Assembly: GCA_024752435.1 (NCBI GenBank)
Contig: CP103024.1
Location: forward strand, 744,001-808,000
Origin: Allantophomopsis cytisporea
Taxonomy: Eukaryota; Ascomycota; Leotiomycetes; Phacidiales; Phacidiaceae
Length of the DNA: 64,000 bases
Direction of reading: 5' to 3'
The first letter of the stretch is position 1, and every line of letters starts with the position of its first letter. The position numbers and the translations under genes were made by a program. The notes beneath the pieces are model-generated. The model worked only from the letters and a program-made list of their open reading frames with translations. It was not told the origin of the DNA and did not search any database. Below, piece by piece: positions 23,555 to 35,513 of this stretch.

Positions 23555-26500
23555 TCAAATGCTCTGATTAGTTCTCCTCGAACTCCTGGTAGTAGGCTGG
23601 CTCGCCCTGGCCACCTTGCTCTTAGGTTTCCACGCCTCGTCTTCAAGACTCTTAGCTCTAGGCCTCTTTTTCTCCACCCAACCAGGCCCCTTTGGCAAAC
23701 CCCAACTCTCATCAAAAGGATCCTCATCATCAAGCTGCTGCCCATCCTGCTGTTGGCTTTCCACATCGCTACTTTCCAATGTAAGATCAACGATCTGACT
23801 CTGGGATTCCTTGAATTGGTTCTGAGATGTCTTGAAATGGCTGCTATCAGGAGCAAATTGGCTTTGGGAAGCCATGTATGGACTGGTATTAGGAGCCTCG
23901 ACTTCACTCTGAGAAGTTTTGAAGTGCGACGGCATAAAAAGGCTCTGAGAAGCCTTAGGGGTCGTGTTATCAACATCGTCTTCTAGCAACGAAGCATCTA
24001 GCTTGGCCATTGCTTCACGATATTCTCTGTCTGCCTTGATTTCTTTCGGAGGGGTCCGTTCTCTTGGGACACTAGCTCTCTTTGATGCTATCGATGCTGA
24101 ACGTGCAGTGGAGAATACTTCCTCCAAGGAGGGCAGGGCGTCTGAGGATAGTTCGTCATCGAAAGCGATATAGGCATCGTTGTCAGAGTCATTAGTGTAC
24201 CGTGATGATATTCTAGGTAGTTCTTGTTTCGGAGACGTTGCACGTTCTTTGAAAACGTTCACAAAAGAGTCGTTTTCTTCAATCTCACGCAGTTTTTCTT
24301 TGGCAAATAGAGAATCGTCTGGCTGGCGGCCGTAATCTCCAGTTTCATTTGATACAGAGGGGCGATTGTGATTGTAAGACTGGGTATCAGTCTTCGTGAA
24401 CTTTACATCTTCGGCAGGGGATTGAACCTGTGAACTTGTGGGCTGAATTTGTGAACTTGGCCATAATTCGGTTGGTCGGAATCGCATAGGGCTTCCTTGA
24501 TCGAGTCTGGATGGCGAACTTCCAAAGCCATTGAATATAGGTGAAGGGATGCTGCTCATATCGGTTTCTTGTAATAATTTTTCAAACACTTCAGCATCAA
24601 CAGGTCTTGATACATGAACTTGATCGTCGCGAAGGAGGGTAGGAGGAACATCGGAGCGAAACCCAGCATCCTTGATCATCATGGAGATTTCATCCCGGGC
24701 ATCATCTGAGATAAAGTTGGTGAGCATATAGTCTTCGGGACCGCCATGCTGAGAACTCGGGGATTCTTCACCTACTTGAGGTGTTACTGCAGCCTCCGCT
24801 TGGAGTGGCTTTCGTTCTTCAGAGTGGTGCTCGTGGTCGAGTGTAATCGATTCATCTGTACTGCCGCCCTGCTTTCCAGTAGAGTTCTCCGTGCTCAAAG
24901 TAGCAGGTGCTGCTTGCACGATCTTTGGCTCAACGAACTCCGAGAATGCCAGGGTTCGATGACCATCGTCTTCCTCGTCTTCATACTCATCATCTTGTGG
25001 CATCTCAAATTTCCCATAGATGCGCTCACCAGTTTCTTCATCATAGTACTTTTCGTTCCAGTCACGGTCTCTCTTAGCTAGAGTAATGTCGAGAGCTCCG
25101 CTCTCACTGGCGGTGATAATCACAGCCGTACGGTAGGTAGACATTTGGGGCTGCCAATTTGTGGCTTCCGACATCGTGAGTTCTTTGTATGCAATGACTG
25201 TCCCTGGCTTTAAGTCTTCATTTCTGAGATCAGCCAGTGTAGATAGATCTTCGGGGAGTTCTGGCAAGTCATCGTCTTCATCATACATGCTTGCGTTACC
25301 CGTAAATTGAGACGTGTCTTGCATGATCTGGTCTTCAATAGCAGCTTCGACTGCGTCCTCGACTGCAACTTCCTTAGCTGATGGTTGAAGCGTCTCAATG
25401 ACTTCTGATGGAGGCACATTATCATAGTCGAGTTGGGTGCTATCATCATACGCCACATTTTCAGTGTATGATTCACCATAGTACTCATCATACTGCTCTT
25501 GGCGTTTGCGCTTATTCTTCTTTCTGGCATTACGGCCACCGGTTCGCTGCTGAGGATCCCAACGCTGGACAAATGGGAAAGGGGGCTCGCTAAGCTCAAC
25601 GCCCTCTTGGCAGCATTCCACAGCACGAATAATGATTTTATCGCGCCATGAATCATCATCATCATCATCAGCATCATCATCATCATCCTCATTTGGAGTA
25701 TTACCAGCAGCTTCCTCGGTCTCCTTTGTAGGTATCAATTTCTTTGCGTACTTCATCAAGTCGTTCTTTACCTTCTCTTCATCGGCCTTGTTCTTTGGTG
25801 TCTTGATTCCAAGGGCGCCAAAAAGAAGGCGACGACCGGCTCCTAGATCGAGTTTTGATCGTCGAGGACTTTTTTCTATCCGCGTGCTTGGATCTTCTAT
25901 GACTGTGTCAGGGACTTGTGATTCGTCGACAATGCCAGAAGCGTAATCCGCGGTCACGCTGGTATCCACGTTATTGGTAGAAGGTAGGTTTTGTAATGTC
26001 GCGGAAGAAATATTTTCGATAACTGGACTAATACTCTTGGGTGCTGAAGCAGACATCCTCTTAGGAAGATTGCGTTGAGGCTCTGAACTGACATCTACAC
26101 CTCCAGAAGCCAAAGAGGCAAGAAGCTCCTGTCGTTTAGCTTCGAATTCTTCATTTTTGGCTTTGCCAGAAACCTTCTTCTTCGTACCTCTAATTGAGGG
26201 TACATCCTGTGATGACGTTGAAGCAATAGCCTCGGTAACTGCAACTTGACTAATGGTCTCTGTCACCGGGGTAAGAGTTCCGTTATTGGAAGTGCCAGCC
26301 TGAGATTCTGTGCTAATATGCACGACTCCAGCAGCCACGGAGGCGAGAAGCTCTTGTCGCCGAGCCTCAAACTCTTCGTTCAGAGTGAAGTCCTTGCTAG
26401 AATCACTCTGCTCTTCCTTAGAAACCACTGATTTTGCTCGAATTCTTTCAAGAGCACTGGCAGCTTCCTCGGAAGTTGGGTGTTGCCCAAGAGCCATCTC

Positions 26501-28318
26501 GCCGAATTCTGTGAGAGTGGTTCCTGCAGGAAGAATACCTTTAGCTTGAAATCGTTTCAACTGCTGCGTATGTCGCCTGCGTTGATTTCTAGATTTAGTT
26601 GATCGAGACCCTTGGCCTGGGGGGACCGTTTTTGCTGGAGCAACTACGGGTTTCTCGCCGCTACTGACGACACTGTTCGAGCTTGAAGACAGAAGAGGAA
26701 TTCCGCTGGTCTTCGTGCTATCCAATGCTAGCTTGCTGGACACCTCTTCAGGTTCGGAATCAGAACTCGAGTCTGAATCTGTATCCGAGTCTGAATCCGA
26801 GCTTGAATCCGAGCTTGAATCCGAGCCTGAAACCGAGCCTGATACCGATTCTGAGTCAGAACTCGAACCTGCACTGGCGTCCGAACCAGACGATCCTGAT
26901 TCTGATTTTGAAGTCGAGTCTGAATTAGAGCCGTCCTCACCAGAGCTTGAGCTGGAAGATGACGCAGCGCCATGGACCATTGGCTTTTCTGGCTCATCCA
27001 TTTCAGACTCAGACCCAGAGTTATCATCACTACTCTCATCATCGCTGCCATTCTCCATTTCGAAGTCCTCGTCCTTGGAACTATCATCATCGTCCAGATC
27101 TATAGCATCTGGATTGGCAACTGGAACATCCTCCTCATTCGTAAACTTGACGACTTTCTCTCCTCCACCTGATATAGAAATAGAACCTGGCGGTAACCCA
27201 TTCTGGTCGTAATAATCAAGGAGTGGATTTTCGTATTCCCCAGGAAACGGTTCGCCGTCTTCGTCTACCATGTCGACTTCCGTGTCATCCTCAAGAACAA
27301 GTTTTTGGGGTTCACTGACTTGAACTTTCGGCTTAGATTTCGCAGGCGTGAATGCTAAAGCTAATGCATTCCATGCCATGCTTTCGTCGCCGCCATTCCT
27401 CTCCAGTATTTGTCGGCAGATGATCTCTGGGGCATCTGGAAAAGATTCGGACAATGAATTAAGCTTCACGGAAGTGTTTGGTGCCTCGTATTCCTCAGTC
27501 TCCTCCTGTAATGCCTCCAGCTCCTCCTCGTCAATTTCGATGTCCATTTCATCTTCTTCTTCCTCTCCGGGAGACTCGAGATCTTCGTCCTCTTCGTCCT
27601 CTTCTTTTTCTTCATTCTCTTCACTTCTTTCGTCATCATCTTCAAAATTTGCCCGTATCACCAACTGCTTATTCCCACCGTCGCCCGCCTCAATCGCAAG
27701 CTGATTCTCAACAGACTCATCCTCCAGATCACCAAGATATAGTCCGTCGTCGTCCTCCGAATCATCAACTTCATTTTCACTAGGATCGTAATGACTATCA
27801 TCATCAAGTATGACCTTTCTGCGCTTCCTCGGAGGTATATAGATAGCAGGTCGCTCAGTAGGTCCTCGTAGTCGTGGTCTTCCGTAAGCAACGCCATCCA
27901 CCAAATGCCGACCATCTGAGGTTATTTGATGTCGTCCAGATATTTTTCGTATCCGAAGATCATGTGTAAGGAGAGGACGTATGCTGCAGAGAAATCAGCT
28001 CGAAGCTTCTCAAGAAACAACAAGTTTTCGCGAAATAGTTTCATTCGGAGATAAGAATGCGCCAGTAACTTACAGGACCTCGTCATCTTCTTTACAGACT
28101 CTGCCTAGAACTTGAAAATGGAAACACTCAAACCCTCTGCCGCCATTTGCTAGAACCTCTACCGCATAATCTTCAAGGCCCCACTCGCCGCTCTCAAGAG
28201 GAATAACCTCATTGACTTGCTCAACTAGCTGGGAAACAAGTATCGAAGAATCCGCAACATCCCAGATAATGGGCGCATCTGGAAGCGCATTGCGCCTGAC
28301 GATCAAACGAAGACGCAT
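23555..28318 (-). CDS. Large acidic coilin-like nuclear protein (1557 aa)
   Basis: Exon 1 is 28318-28074 and exon 2 is 27983-23555; a 90-nt intron with donor GTAAGT and acceptor CTGCAG joins DDEV-LIRPLLTHDLRIRKI. Residues 1-85 (MRLRLIVRRNALPDAPIIWD) resemble the ubiquitin-like self-association domain at the coilin N terminus. A basic patch PPRKRRK near residue 130 is a likely nuclear signal. Residues ~258-293 look like a CUE/UBA-type helical bundle (FPDAPEIICRQILERNGGDE). Long acidic and Ser/Asp repeats follow (~410-505), then an Arg/Lys patch near 895. A Tudor-like segment at ~1000-1075 has LKPGTVIAYKELTMSE and a WQPQMSTYRTAVI strand, as in the coilin C-terminal domain. Coilin organises Cajal bodies and snRNP assembly; Mug174 is the fission-yeast relative. 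Here about 480 disordered residues follow the Tudor-like part. The assignment rests on domain order and is moderate. Confidence 0.75.
26715..27000 (-). repeat. Low-complexity Ser/Asp/Glu-coding repeat inside the coilin-like gene
   Basis: On the + strand, hexamers of the type GAATCC/GAGTCT recur. They encode an SDS/SES/SGS tract in the disordered centre of the protein. Confidence 0.8.
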
Positions 28319-28936
28319 TATATTTGTGCAGAATAAGTACTTGAGCGATCAAGTATCATTCAGCGTGAAAGAAATTCCATTTGACTTCTGAAGATTGGAG
28401 TCGTAAAAAAAAAAGTCGAAGATCTGAGGGTCGAGATTAAGCTTGGAGCGTGACGATATAGCGACGCGCGGGAACTAAGCGTGGAATTTTTGGCGTTGTG
28501 GGGTAAATGATAGGTACATTCATAAAGTTCACGTGCCAGATATTGCGCATTTCTTCAACAAATATTGGTTCAGAAAACGACGATGAGTACCTGATGTGTA
28601 ATGTGTAATTACACTTTCGATCTCAACAAGTGAGGTGTTAATATATCTGCTCAAGTACTACAAGTTTCGTAGACTTAACGGCAGTCCAAAGGAATTCACA
28701 TACTCTCAAGTTTCTGGCGAAGCTCATTTACATCGCAATATTTTGGACCAAAGAGTGAACGCGACGATTTGAGGGACCCATCGTATTCAATTCTCGATGT
28801 TATGATCTATCCGGACTCCGCAACTTTTGTCTCCCATACCAAATTAACCTTGCAAGCTCTCCAATTAAATGCAGACCGGTACGCCCTGGTGCCTCCAAAT
28901 GCTGCAATATACAAGACGTTGCTGTAACATGCAGAA
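28319..28936. other. Gene-free stretch between two minus-strand genes
   Basis: Promoter of the coilin-like gene and 3' UTR of RPA43. An A9 run lies near 28405. Nothing else is supported. Confidence 0.5.
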
Positions 28937-29923
28937 CTAATAGTTCCTGCGATGCTTCGTCACAGTTTCTCCCTCTTCCTCTGTCACTTCAAGTGGAACT
29001 CCCAAGCTCGTTGCGCCCAATGCCTTCGCTCCACCCAGACGGCGTCCAGCGCCAACCTTAGTTGCTTTCCAAGACGCCTTCTCGGCCTCAAGCAACTCCT
29101 TCTCTTCCTTCTTGCCCAACATAGTTCCTTCGATACTGAAGAATCCGCGTTCTCTGTCATGCGAAGATTCGGTATCCTTCACTCTGAATTTTATTGTGCC
29201 ATCAATTCTGTTTCCTTCTCCGTCCACATAGTAGCCAATTCCATCTTCCGCGTAATCACCTTCTTCGCCTGTCTTTTCTTCTCCCTCAACTCCAATCCAC
29301 TTCCACTCTTTTGGGAGTCGTTTGCGCTCAATACTAGCATTGAACAAGTTCCAGCAAACCAAACCTAAATGTCCCTCATTCTGCAAGTTGATGTATCCTT
29401 CCAGAAGTCCTCCGCGTTGTGGCTTGAAGATAAGGAACTCTGCTGTAAGCCATGAGTAACTGACGGCGTACTCATCAATACTCTTTAGAAGAGTCTTTTC
29501 GCCATCGTTTCCATATGGTGCTTGCGAAAGTCGCGGGCTGCTATATGACAGTATGACGCCTCGGAATGGTGGGTAGTAGGTGAGGATCAATGGTGAAAGA
29601 TGTTCGGCGCAAAGGCCTTCGAGGGGGTATCGTTGCGAAATCGGGGCAAGTGGAAGATAGAGTGATGAGGTCTGGAGGTGGAATGGAGAATCATCGATGG
29701 TTTTCGATGGCTCGGAAGCAGTTTGTGCGACTACATTTTCTGTTGTAGAATTGTCGGATTTTTCTGAACGATGCTTCTTTGATTTCTTGCTAGTAGCGTC
29801 TTCTTCTCTATCTCTTTTACGCTTCTTCTCTCCATCAGACTTTTGCTTTTTCTCAGACTTTTCTTTGTGCTTTTTAGGCGATGTGGTCAATTGATGCGAT
29901 TCTGCAGCCATCTCGACGGACAT
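28937..29923 (-). CDS. rpa43: RNA polymerase I subunit RPA43 (about 328 aa)
   Basis: A single exon, read from the ATG at 29923; an ATG at 29911 is also possible, and the longer frame to 29944 begins with TTG. The first ~65 residues are a Lys/Arg/Glu-rich basic tail that could direct the protein to the nucleolus. From about residue 75 (PFHLQTSSLYLPLAPISQRYP) the protein follows the RPA43 family: an N-terminal RNAP-stalk domain with YYPPFRGVILSYSSPRL, then an OB-type domain with LLEGYINLQNEGHLGLVCWN followed by FNASIERKRLP. A short acidic insert separates the last strands, ending in TIKFRV. RPA43 pairs with RPA14 to form the Pol I stalk that binds Rrn3 at rDNA promoters. The yeast protein is 326 aa, matching this length. 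Confidence 0.9.
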   Translation of the reverse strand: MSVEMAAESHQLTTSPKKHKEKSEKKQKSDGEKKRKRDREEDATSKKSKKHRSEKSDNSTTENVVAQTASEPSKTIDDSPFHLQTSSLYLPLAPISQRYPLEGLCAEHLSPLILTYYPPFRGVILSYSSPRLSQAPYGNDGEKTLLKSIDEYAVSYSWLTAEFLIFKPQRGGLLEGYINLQNEGHLGLVCWNLFNASIERKRLPKEWKWIGVEGEEKTGEEGDYAEDGIGYYVDGEGNRIDGTIKFRVKDTESSHDRERGFFSIEGTMLGKKEEKELLEAEKASWKATKVGAGRRLGGAKALGATSLGVPLEVTEEEGETVTKHRRNY

Positions 29924-30183
29924 AATCGAAGCGTTCTCGTACAAATGGGATTTTTCGATTAGATTTATGGTTTGTTAAGAATAAAGTCGTGGTCAAAAAT
30001 TCATGGAGCTGCGGCCGCTAGCGTCAGTATGCCGCTACCTCAAGCCTTAGGGACACCTCGAGGCTACCACTGATCTTGTAGCTCTTTGATAAACCACTAC
30101 CAACATTCATTTAGATCAGATTCACCTATAAGTGCGCTTTCGACCACTTTGCTCTTTAGTTCATTTCATGAGGAGGTCGCAAA

Positions 30184-31321
30184 ATGTCATCCCAAATTCC
30201 AGCCCTTGTTGGCTGGACAGTTCTACCTAATGTAAGTTGTTCTTAGCCTCGTCTAATGCGCTGGATGAGCCAACCTTGACACTTTACAGATAGCCACAAA
30301 CTTCCTTCAGAATGTGTATTATGGTATCACCATACGCGCAGGAGAGCCAAAACCGCAACCTGGAAGTCCTCGATATGTCAAACATTACAAGCGTATACGA
30401 ATAATTGTCATCTTGACATATCTTTTGTTTACCATTCTGCAAGCCGACGATGCAATCCGAAGAGCAAGTGATTATTACCAAGACCTTGGTGTATCTTACA
30501 ACATTGATGATAGAGGTATCAAATCGCGGTTTCGACGTTTGGCAGCAATCTATCACCCGGATAAAGTCACCTCAAACTCGCCATCTGCGCAAGACTTTTT
30601 CGTACATCTTAAAGTTGCTCAAGACACGTTGCTCGATCCTGCCAAGCGGTTTGCTTATGAACGATTTGGACCCGAAATAATCGAGTGGAAAGGATGTTCC
30701 TCAACATATGACTATGTCTCACAAGGAGTTATGAGCAAAATCTTAGGCCACTACGGAGCCATGGCCATCTTTATGTACATAGGAGGTATGCTTGGGTATC
30801 TGGAATGGGGCAAGCACTGGCGCTGGGTTACACTTATCAGCCTCTTTACTTTTGAATGCCACACGATATCGCGACCATTCTACCCAGCTTTTTCCTCCAA
30901 GATCCTGAACCCTTTACTGGTCAACTTCACGAATCATCCACCATATTTACCCTTTCAACTCATCTCTCTAGCCCGAACTATGTCCGTCACGATTTACATA
31001 GCATTTTCGCAAATTGGACCTCTCCTTCAGTCGCCGGAAGTGGCACGTGCGACTCAGAATTCCGAGGCTCTGTTACGACAACAATTAGAGGGCTTGCAGA
31101 AAGTAGCTCTCATGGCAGACAAAGAAGCTTCCAGGTTGACAGAGATGGAGATGGCTCCATTCCAGCATGACCCAGCAGCTCTAAATGATCTGAAGGGTAA
31201 GGTGAAAGAGTGGCTTGTGACGAACACAGTACGGAGTGATCCCGAAGTCAGCAGTAGTATACATTCGCAAATCCAAAAACGAAGAGCGGGTGCTCCTGCA
31301 GGTGCTAGGGGTAACAGATAA
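30184..31321 (+). CDS. Membrane-anchored J-domain (DnaJ/Hsp40) protein (359 aa)
   Basis: Exon 1 is 30184-30231 (16 codons, MSSQIPALVGWTVLPN) and exon 2 is 30290-31321. The 58-nt intron has donor GTAAGT, a CTTGAC branch site and acceptor TTACAG. A hydrophobic segment at about residues 43-60 (IIVILTYLLFTILQ) precedes a J domain at ~75-140 with the Hsp70-activating H-P-D tripeptide near residue 104. Further hydrophobic segments follow at ~171-190 and 195-260, then a helical, charged C terminus ending in a basic Gly/Ala/Arg stretch. The arrangement suggests an ER-membrane co-chaperone whose J domain recruits an Hsp70. Orientation in the membrane is not determined. Similar proteins are labelled membrane-associated DnaJ chaperones in other ascomycetes. 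Confidence 0.88.
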
Positions 31322-33073
31322 ACTTAACTAAAAATATGAGAAACTATGTCACTGGCCCTCCTTCGAATGCGTATTGTGATGTATCTCATTAGGCTGGCGT
31401 ATTGTGGCCAGGGAAGTGGCTGGGGACTTGATTTCGATACATTTAAGTTCCTAATGGGTTGATCCACATTGTCTACGATAAACTACTAACGAATAACTAC
31501 ATGTTCCTACTTTTGATTCTAAATAGCTGTGGAGTTCTTATTGACTATACAATTGCAAACAAGTATAAATACTTGAATAAGTTTGTGGCATTAACTACAT
31601 ATGATTGCATAGTTCTTTATAACTCTAAGATTCTGGTAACTGCATGTCTTGATATAACTACACAGCTCTCAATACACGTATGTCTCCAGAGACTCATATG
31701 AAAGGAGATGCTGTTGAAGTGACAACCAGGAAAACACATTTTCTAGAAAGCACATTGCACTGCCATTTAGACTTTAGTTCATCTGTATTAGACTGACAAC
31801 CGTGAACTGAGGAATTGTCGAAGCGTCCTTGGATAAATGCTGAAGTTATATCCGTGTCGCTCTTCTCCCTTATTATTTGAATGTATGGAGTCGCTTGACT
31901 CCAATATCAGAGCCATGCAAGTCTCGTATACCGGACAGGTTGAGCGAGGTGCCCAACAATTCAACAGCAGCTTTTGGTTTCAATTCCGTGTTCGTGCTCT
32001 GGCCTGACTCCTCAAGCTGGAAACCACTGACGACTTTGTTGATATTTCCGAGTTTATATCTTGATTATGACACAAGATCACCATCGCTTAATTAAGCATT
32101 AAAAAAGGTCAAGAAGATCCTCAAGAAGGGTCACGGGAGTCTAGTGCTGCCTGAATGATCAGTTTTTAGATGGTTGGTCGATCTTAGTGACAGCCACACC
32201 AAGTAAGCTTACCAGAATGCTTGTCGGTTAGTCCAAAAAACAATTATATTGTATGGATAAGCTTGAGGACGGGAGGGTAACAATCCTATTGATAACTTTT
32301 TATAACTTTGTTAGTCTTCGAGGAATCTAAATAGGGATTTCTAGACTCGGAGACCATAACTTCACTTAATCTCAATTAAAAAAAAAGTTGCTGTTCATCA
32401 ATTACGTGAGCGATCTCATGACATAATATTATGCCATAGGTATCTTGAAGACATGCTTATTTCAGCCGACTGCATGAAATGCTTCTAAATATGGGGCTAG
32501 CAGCCTAAATAACCAATCATATTGCTTACCGGTCTTCCATGACCCTGCAAAGGCGACATTTTTCCGACAGGCGGTTTTGCGCATCATTTGACCAACCACA
32601 ATCAAGCTAACGACCTCCATCTTCAAGTATCATCCGACCCCAAATCGACGGAGCATTCTGTGAAGGATTCCAGTTTTAAAAAGATGAGAAGAGATTTTTT
32701 GACGTTATATTTGACATACAGGGAAAGCCATAGAATCTGACCAATGAATGGCTCCGAATCTATGAAGGATCGGCGAATTGGAGATGGAATAGAGGACTTG
32801 TGTGGAATAGTGTCAAGTATGGCAAAGGATTTTGTGAGTCAGGAGCGCCTAGACCGCATTTTGAGGCTTAAAGGAAGGCTGACGCCCCAATTACCTCTGA
32901 TATCATCAATACAGACAGTCCTTGTGCCGGTAGGTTGGCTCATATTTCTTATATTTACCACGGTTCCCTCCAGATAATGTCCCTTATTCAAGTTCAAGTT
33001 CAAGATCATCATTATAAATCCTCATTAAAACCTTCAATTAACAAACCCCTTTATACTCAAGTAATTATTCAAA
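31322..33073. other. AT-rich gene-free stretch
   Basis: No supported gene. TATAAAT at 33013-33019 lies about 55 bases before the ATG of the next gene and may be its TATA box. Confidence 0.5.
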
Positions 33074-33609
33074 ATGAAGTTCACTGGAATTGTTGCCGCT
33101 GCGATCGCAGCAGCCAGCTTTGTGTCTGCTAAAGACTCCACTACTACAATAACCACTACACTTGATGTGTAAGTCCTCTGCATTGCAGTCTGTCCCTCAA
33201 ATCTAACACCTCCAGCTCTCAAATAATTCATGGCTTCTATCCAACCGCGACACCTTCCATCAAGGATGCCGCTGCATCTACCAAACTAGCGAAGACCCTC
33301 GAGAAGATTGAGAGTAGCTGGGAGGGTTCTCCAGAATGGACATCCGTTGCACAAGCTATTATTTCTGCAGCACCTACCTCAGCTCAATCGAGCATCGCTT
33401 CCAGTGGCTACGACTATGATGTACTCACTGCTGCCGACTGGTACTCTAGCGTTGATTCTAAGGCAAGGAAGGCATACTCTTCTGAGGTTGCTGCATTGGC
33501 CTCCGCTGCCAGCAAGGTTCTCGAGAATGGCGCGGTTGAGACTGGCCGCCCTGGTATGCTTATTGCTGGCGCTGCTGTCGCTGCTGCTGGTCTCATGGCT
33601 GCTCTCTAA
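33074..33609 (+). CDS. Small secreted, probably GPI-anchored Ala/Ser-rich protein (162 aa)
   Basis: Exon 1 is 33074-33168 and exon 2 is 33216-33609. The 47-nt intron has donor GTAAGT, a CTAAC branch site and acceptor CTCCAG. The N terminus MKFTGIVAAAIAAASFVSA is a standard signal peptide. The mature part is rich in Ala, Ser and Thr, has a central helical stretch (KLAKTLEKIESSWEG) and no Cys. The C terminus is a hydrophobic Ala/Gly segment ending LMAAL, preceded by a small-residue region, as in GPI-anchor signals. This suggests a cell-wall or plasma-membrane surface protein. No enzyme domain is visible. I cannot name a family. Confidence 0.8.
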
Positions 33610-34173
33610 GAAGATTCAATGGATGGGAGATAATGGGGAAGGTTGCAGGATGGGGGCACGCGAACATAAGCTATCATAGATGCGATGATTCATTAACGCT
33701 ATTTTGAGTAATCTAAAGAAATTTTGTACTTGACATCTGAAATGTGCCATTCCACTTAAGTTTGCCTTCAGTTATGAAGTTGTGGAACATGCACACACGA
33801 TTCATCGACAGAACTCGGATTCTACTCGCCCATATCTTCAATGAAGGATTACCTGAGACTGCATAATTTTATATCACAACTCTGGATGACTACTATGGAA
33901 CATGGGCGACTTTCAGAAGCTGTATATATCTGGACAACCAGCTCAGTTCATTAATTATACAGCTACTTTGAGGTCTTCGCTTCTTAAGTAACTTAGGACT
34001 CTCGATGGTCAAATTTCATATTATTTTAAGACGTAACACATTCACTCACAAATAGTTGTACGTAATATAATCGATATATCAGTAACTAATAAGTTCATCG
34101 AGCCCTAAAGATAGCACCCTCAAAAATCGCAATACATGAAAATGACCAAAGAGTCCTCCACCACTACAATCAC
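33610..34173. other. Gene-free spacer between convergent genes
   Basis: AT-rich spacer that probably carries the 3' UTRs of the surface-protein gene and the pectate lyase gene. Confidence 0.5.
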
Positions 34174-35383
34174 TTAAAAAGTGAGAGTTTGACCAGCAAC
34201 ACCAACGACACTAGACTCGACGTTTGCAGAACCCAGAAGAGTGTAGTCGTATGGGACACTGGTAAGAGTGCCAGCTTCAGCAGTGTTGCTGCTATCGCCG
34301 AAGTCGTTGTCATTGGCAACAGCATAACCATCATCGGTGCTGTAGAGGGCCTTGCTAGAACCACTGAAGACGTTGGACTCGACAAGGACTTGAGCACCAT
34401 CACGAGTGTTGATACCATCCGAGACAGTGAGGAAGTAGGAGTTGTAGATATGACCGGTTCCGAAGCGGATGGAGGGGGTACGAGAGTTGATGTTATACCA
34501 GTAGCTGTTACTTCATTAGACATTGCGAGTTGGGATTATAATCAGCTTGAATGGGCTTACTTGTTGGCATAGGTGATGTGGAGATGGCCGGTATCTTCAT
34601 CGCCATTGTTGTCAGAGTGTCCCACGAGTGAGGCTTTCCAGTGGTCATGGATGTAGGAGTTGGAGACGGTGATATACTATAACGCGTAAGGTATGTTAGT
34701 AGATATTCTGAGGGTCTTAAAAACGGTCTCGTTATAGAAGTGCCGCGACTAAGCCTCTATGGAGGTCCCTAAAGGGGCGAACGAGATCTATACGTACATC
34801 ACTGGCGTGAGTGACATCAATCAATCCATCGTAGTAATCTTTATCGTGGTCTCTGTCAGAAGACACATCTACGTGGTCAATCCACACGTTTGTCGAGTAT
34901 TGTACACCAATAGCATCGCCGTCCTCTGCGAGAACCTTTTGAACAAAAATGTTGCGGATGATAACGTTGCTCTTCTCCTTGACCAATCTAGGACTAATCA
35001 ACTAATGCCACGGTATAACTAGAGGTACGAACTTACAAGCCATTGCCAACGAAACCTGCGTTGGAATCTACGCCAATAATACTGGTGTTGCTTCCAACCT
35101 TGACTTGCTTGGCGGTTTCGGTGATTGTGCCAGAAACGAAGACTACCTTAGCATCATCACTGGTGACTGCAGCAGTAAATTCGGCGTAACTGCTGACAGT
35201 GGTGGTAGTTCCTCCAGCACCTCCAGTAGTTCCTCCGTTCTGACTAGCATATCCGATAGCGGCATCAGTAACTGATGCTCGCTTGGCCACCTCAGCGTGA
35301 TCTGCCTCGTTTGATGTAGGAGTTGGAGCTGCGACTGCTAGACTAGCCAGAGCCATGCCCGTCGAGAGAATTGAGAACTTCAT
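34174..35383 (-). CDS. Secreted pectate lyase, polysaccharide lyase family 1 (327 aa)
   Basis: Four exons on the minus strand: 35383-35037, 34987-34798, 34676-34561 and 34504-34174. All introns are GT-AG and the joined frame is continuous. The signal peptide is MKFSILSTGMALASLAVAA, so the enzyme is exported. The parallel beta-helix lyase motifs are present: NTSIIGVDSNAGFVGNG, VIIRNIF, the Ca-binding VWIDHVDVSSD, then DYYDGLIDVTHASD-YITVSNSY with HDHWKASLVGHSD, and the catalytic-region NSRTPSIRFG. Family 1 enzymes cleave alpha-1,4-polygalacturonate by calcium-dependent beta-elimination, loosening plant cell walls. The length is normal. I chose the ATG at 35383 because it alone starts the signal peptide; the longer upstream frame lies in the leader. 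A TATA box sits about 125 bp upstream. Confidence 0.95.
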
Positions 35384-35506
35384 GATGAAAAAATTGGGGG
35401 TTGGAAACAGAGTAATTTCAAGAATGTAGAAAGAATGTAGAGAGAATGTAAAGCTCAAGAGAATGTGTGAAGATGAAATGATAAGAATCGTTGGAATAAG
35501 GAGGGA

Positions 35507-35513
35507 TTTTATA
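35507..35513 (-). promoter_or_regulatory. TATA box of the pectate lyase gene
   Basis: TATAAAA on the minus strand lies 124 bp before the ATG at 35383, a normal distance for a regulated fungal gene. Confidence 0.6.

Noticed and set aside
31459..31701. 80-codon plus-strand frame in AT-rich DNA
   Set aside because: Composition (Ile, Leu, Tyr, Asn) is that expected from random AT-rich sequence.
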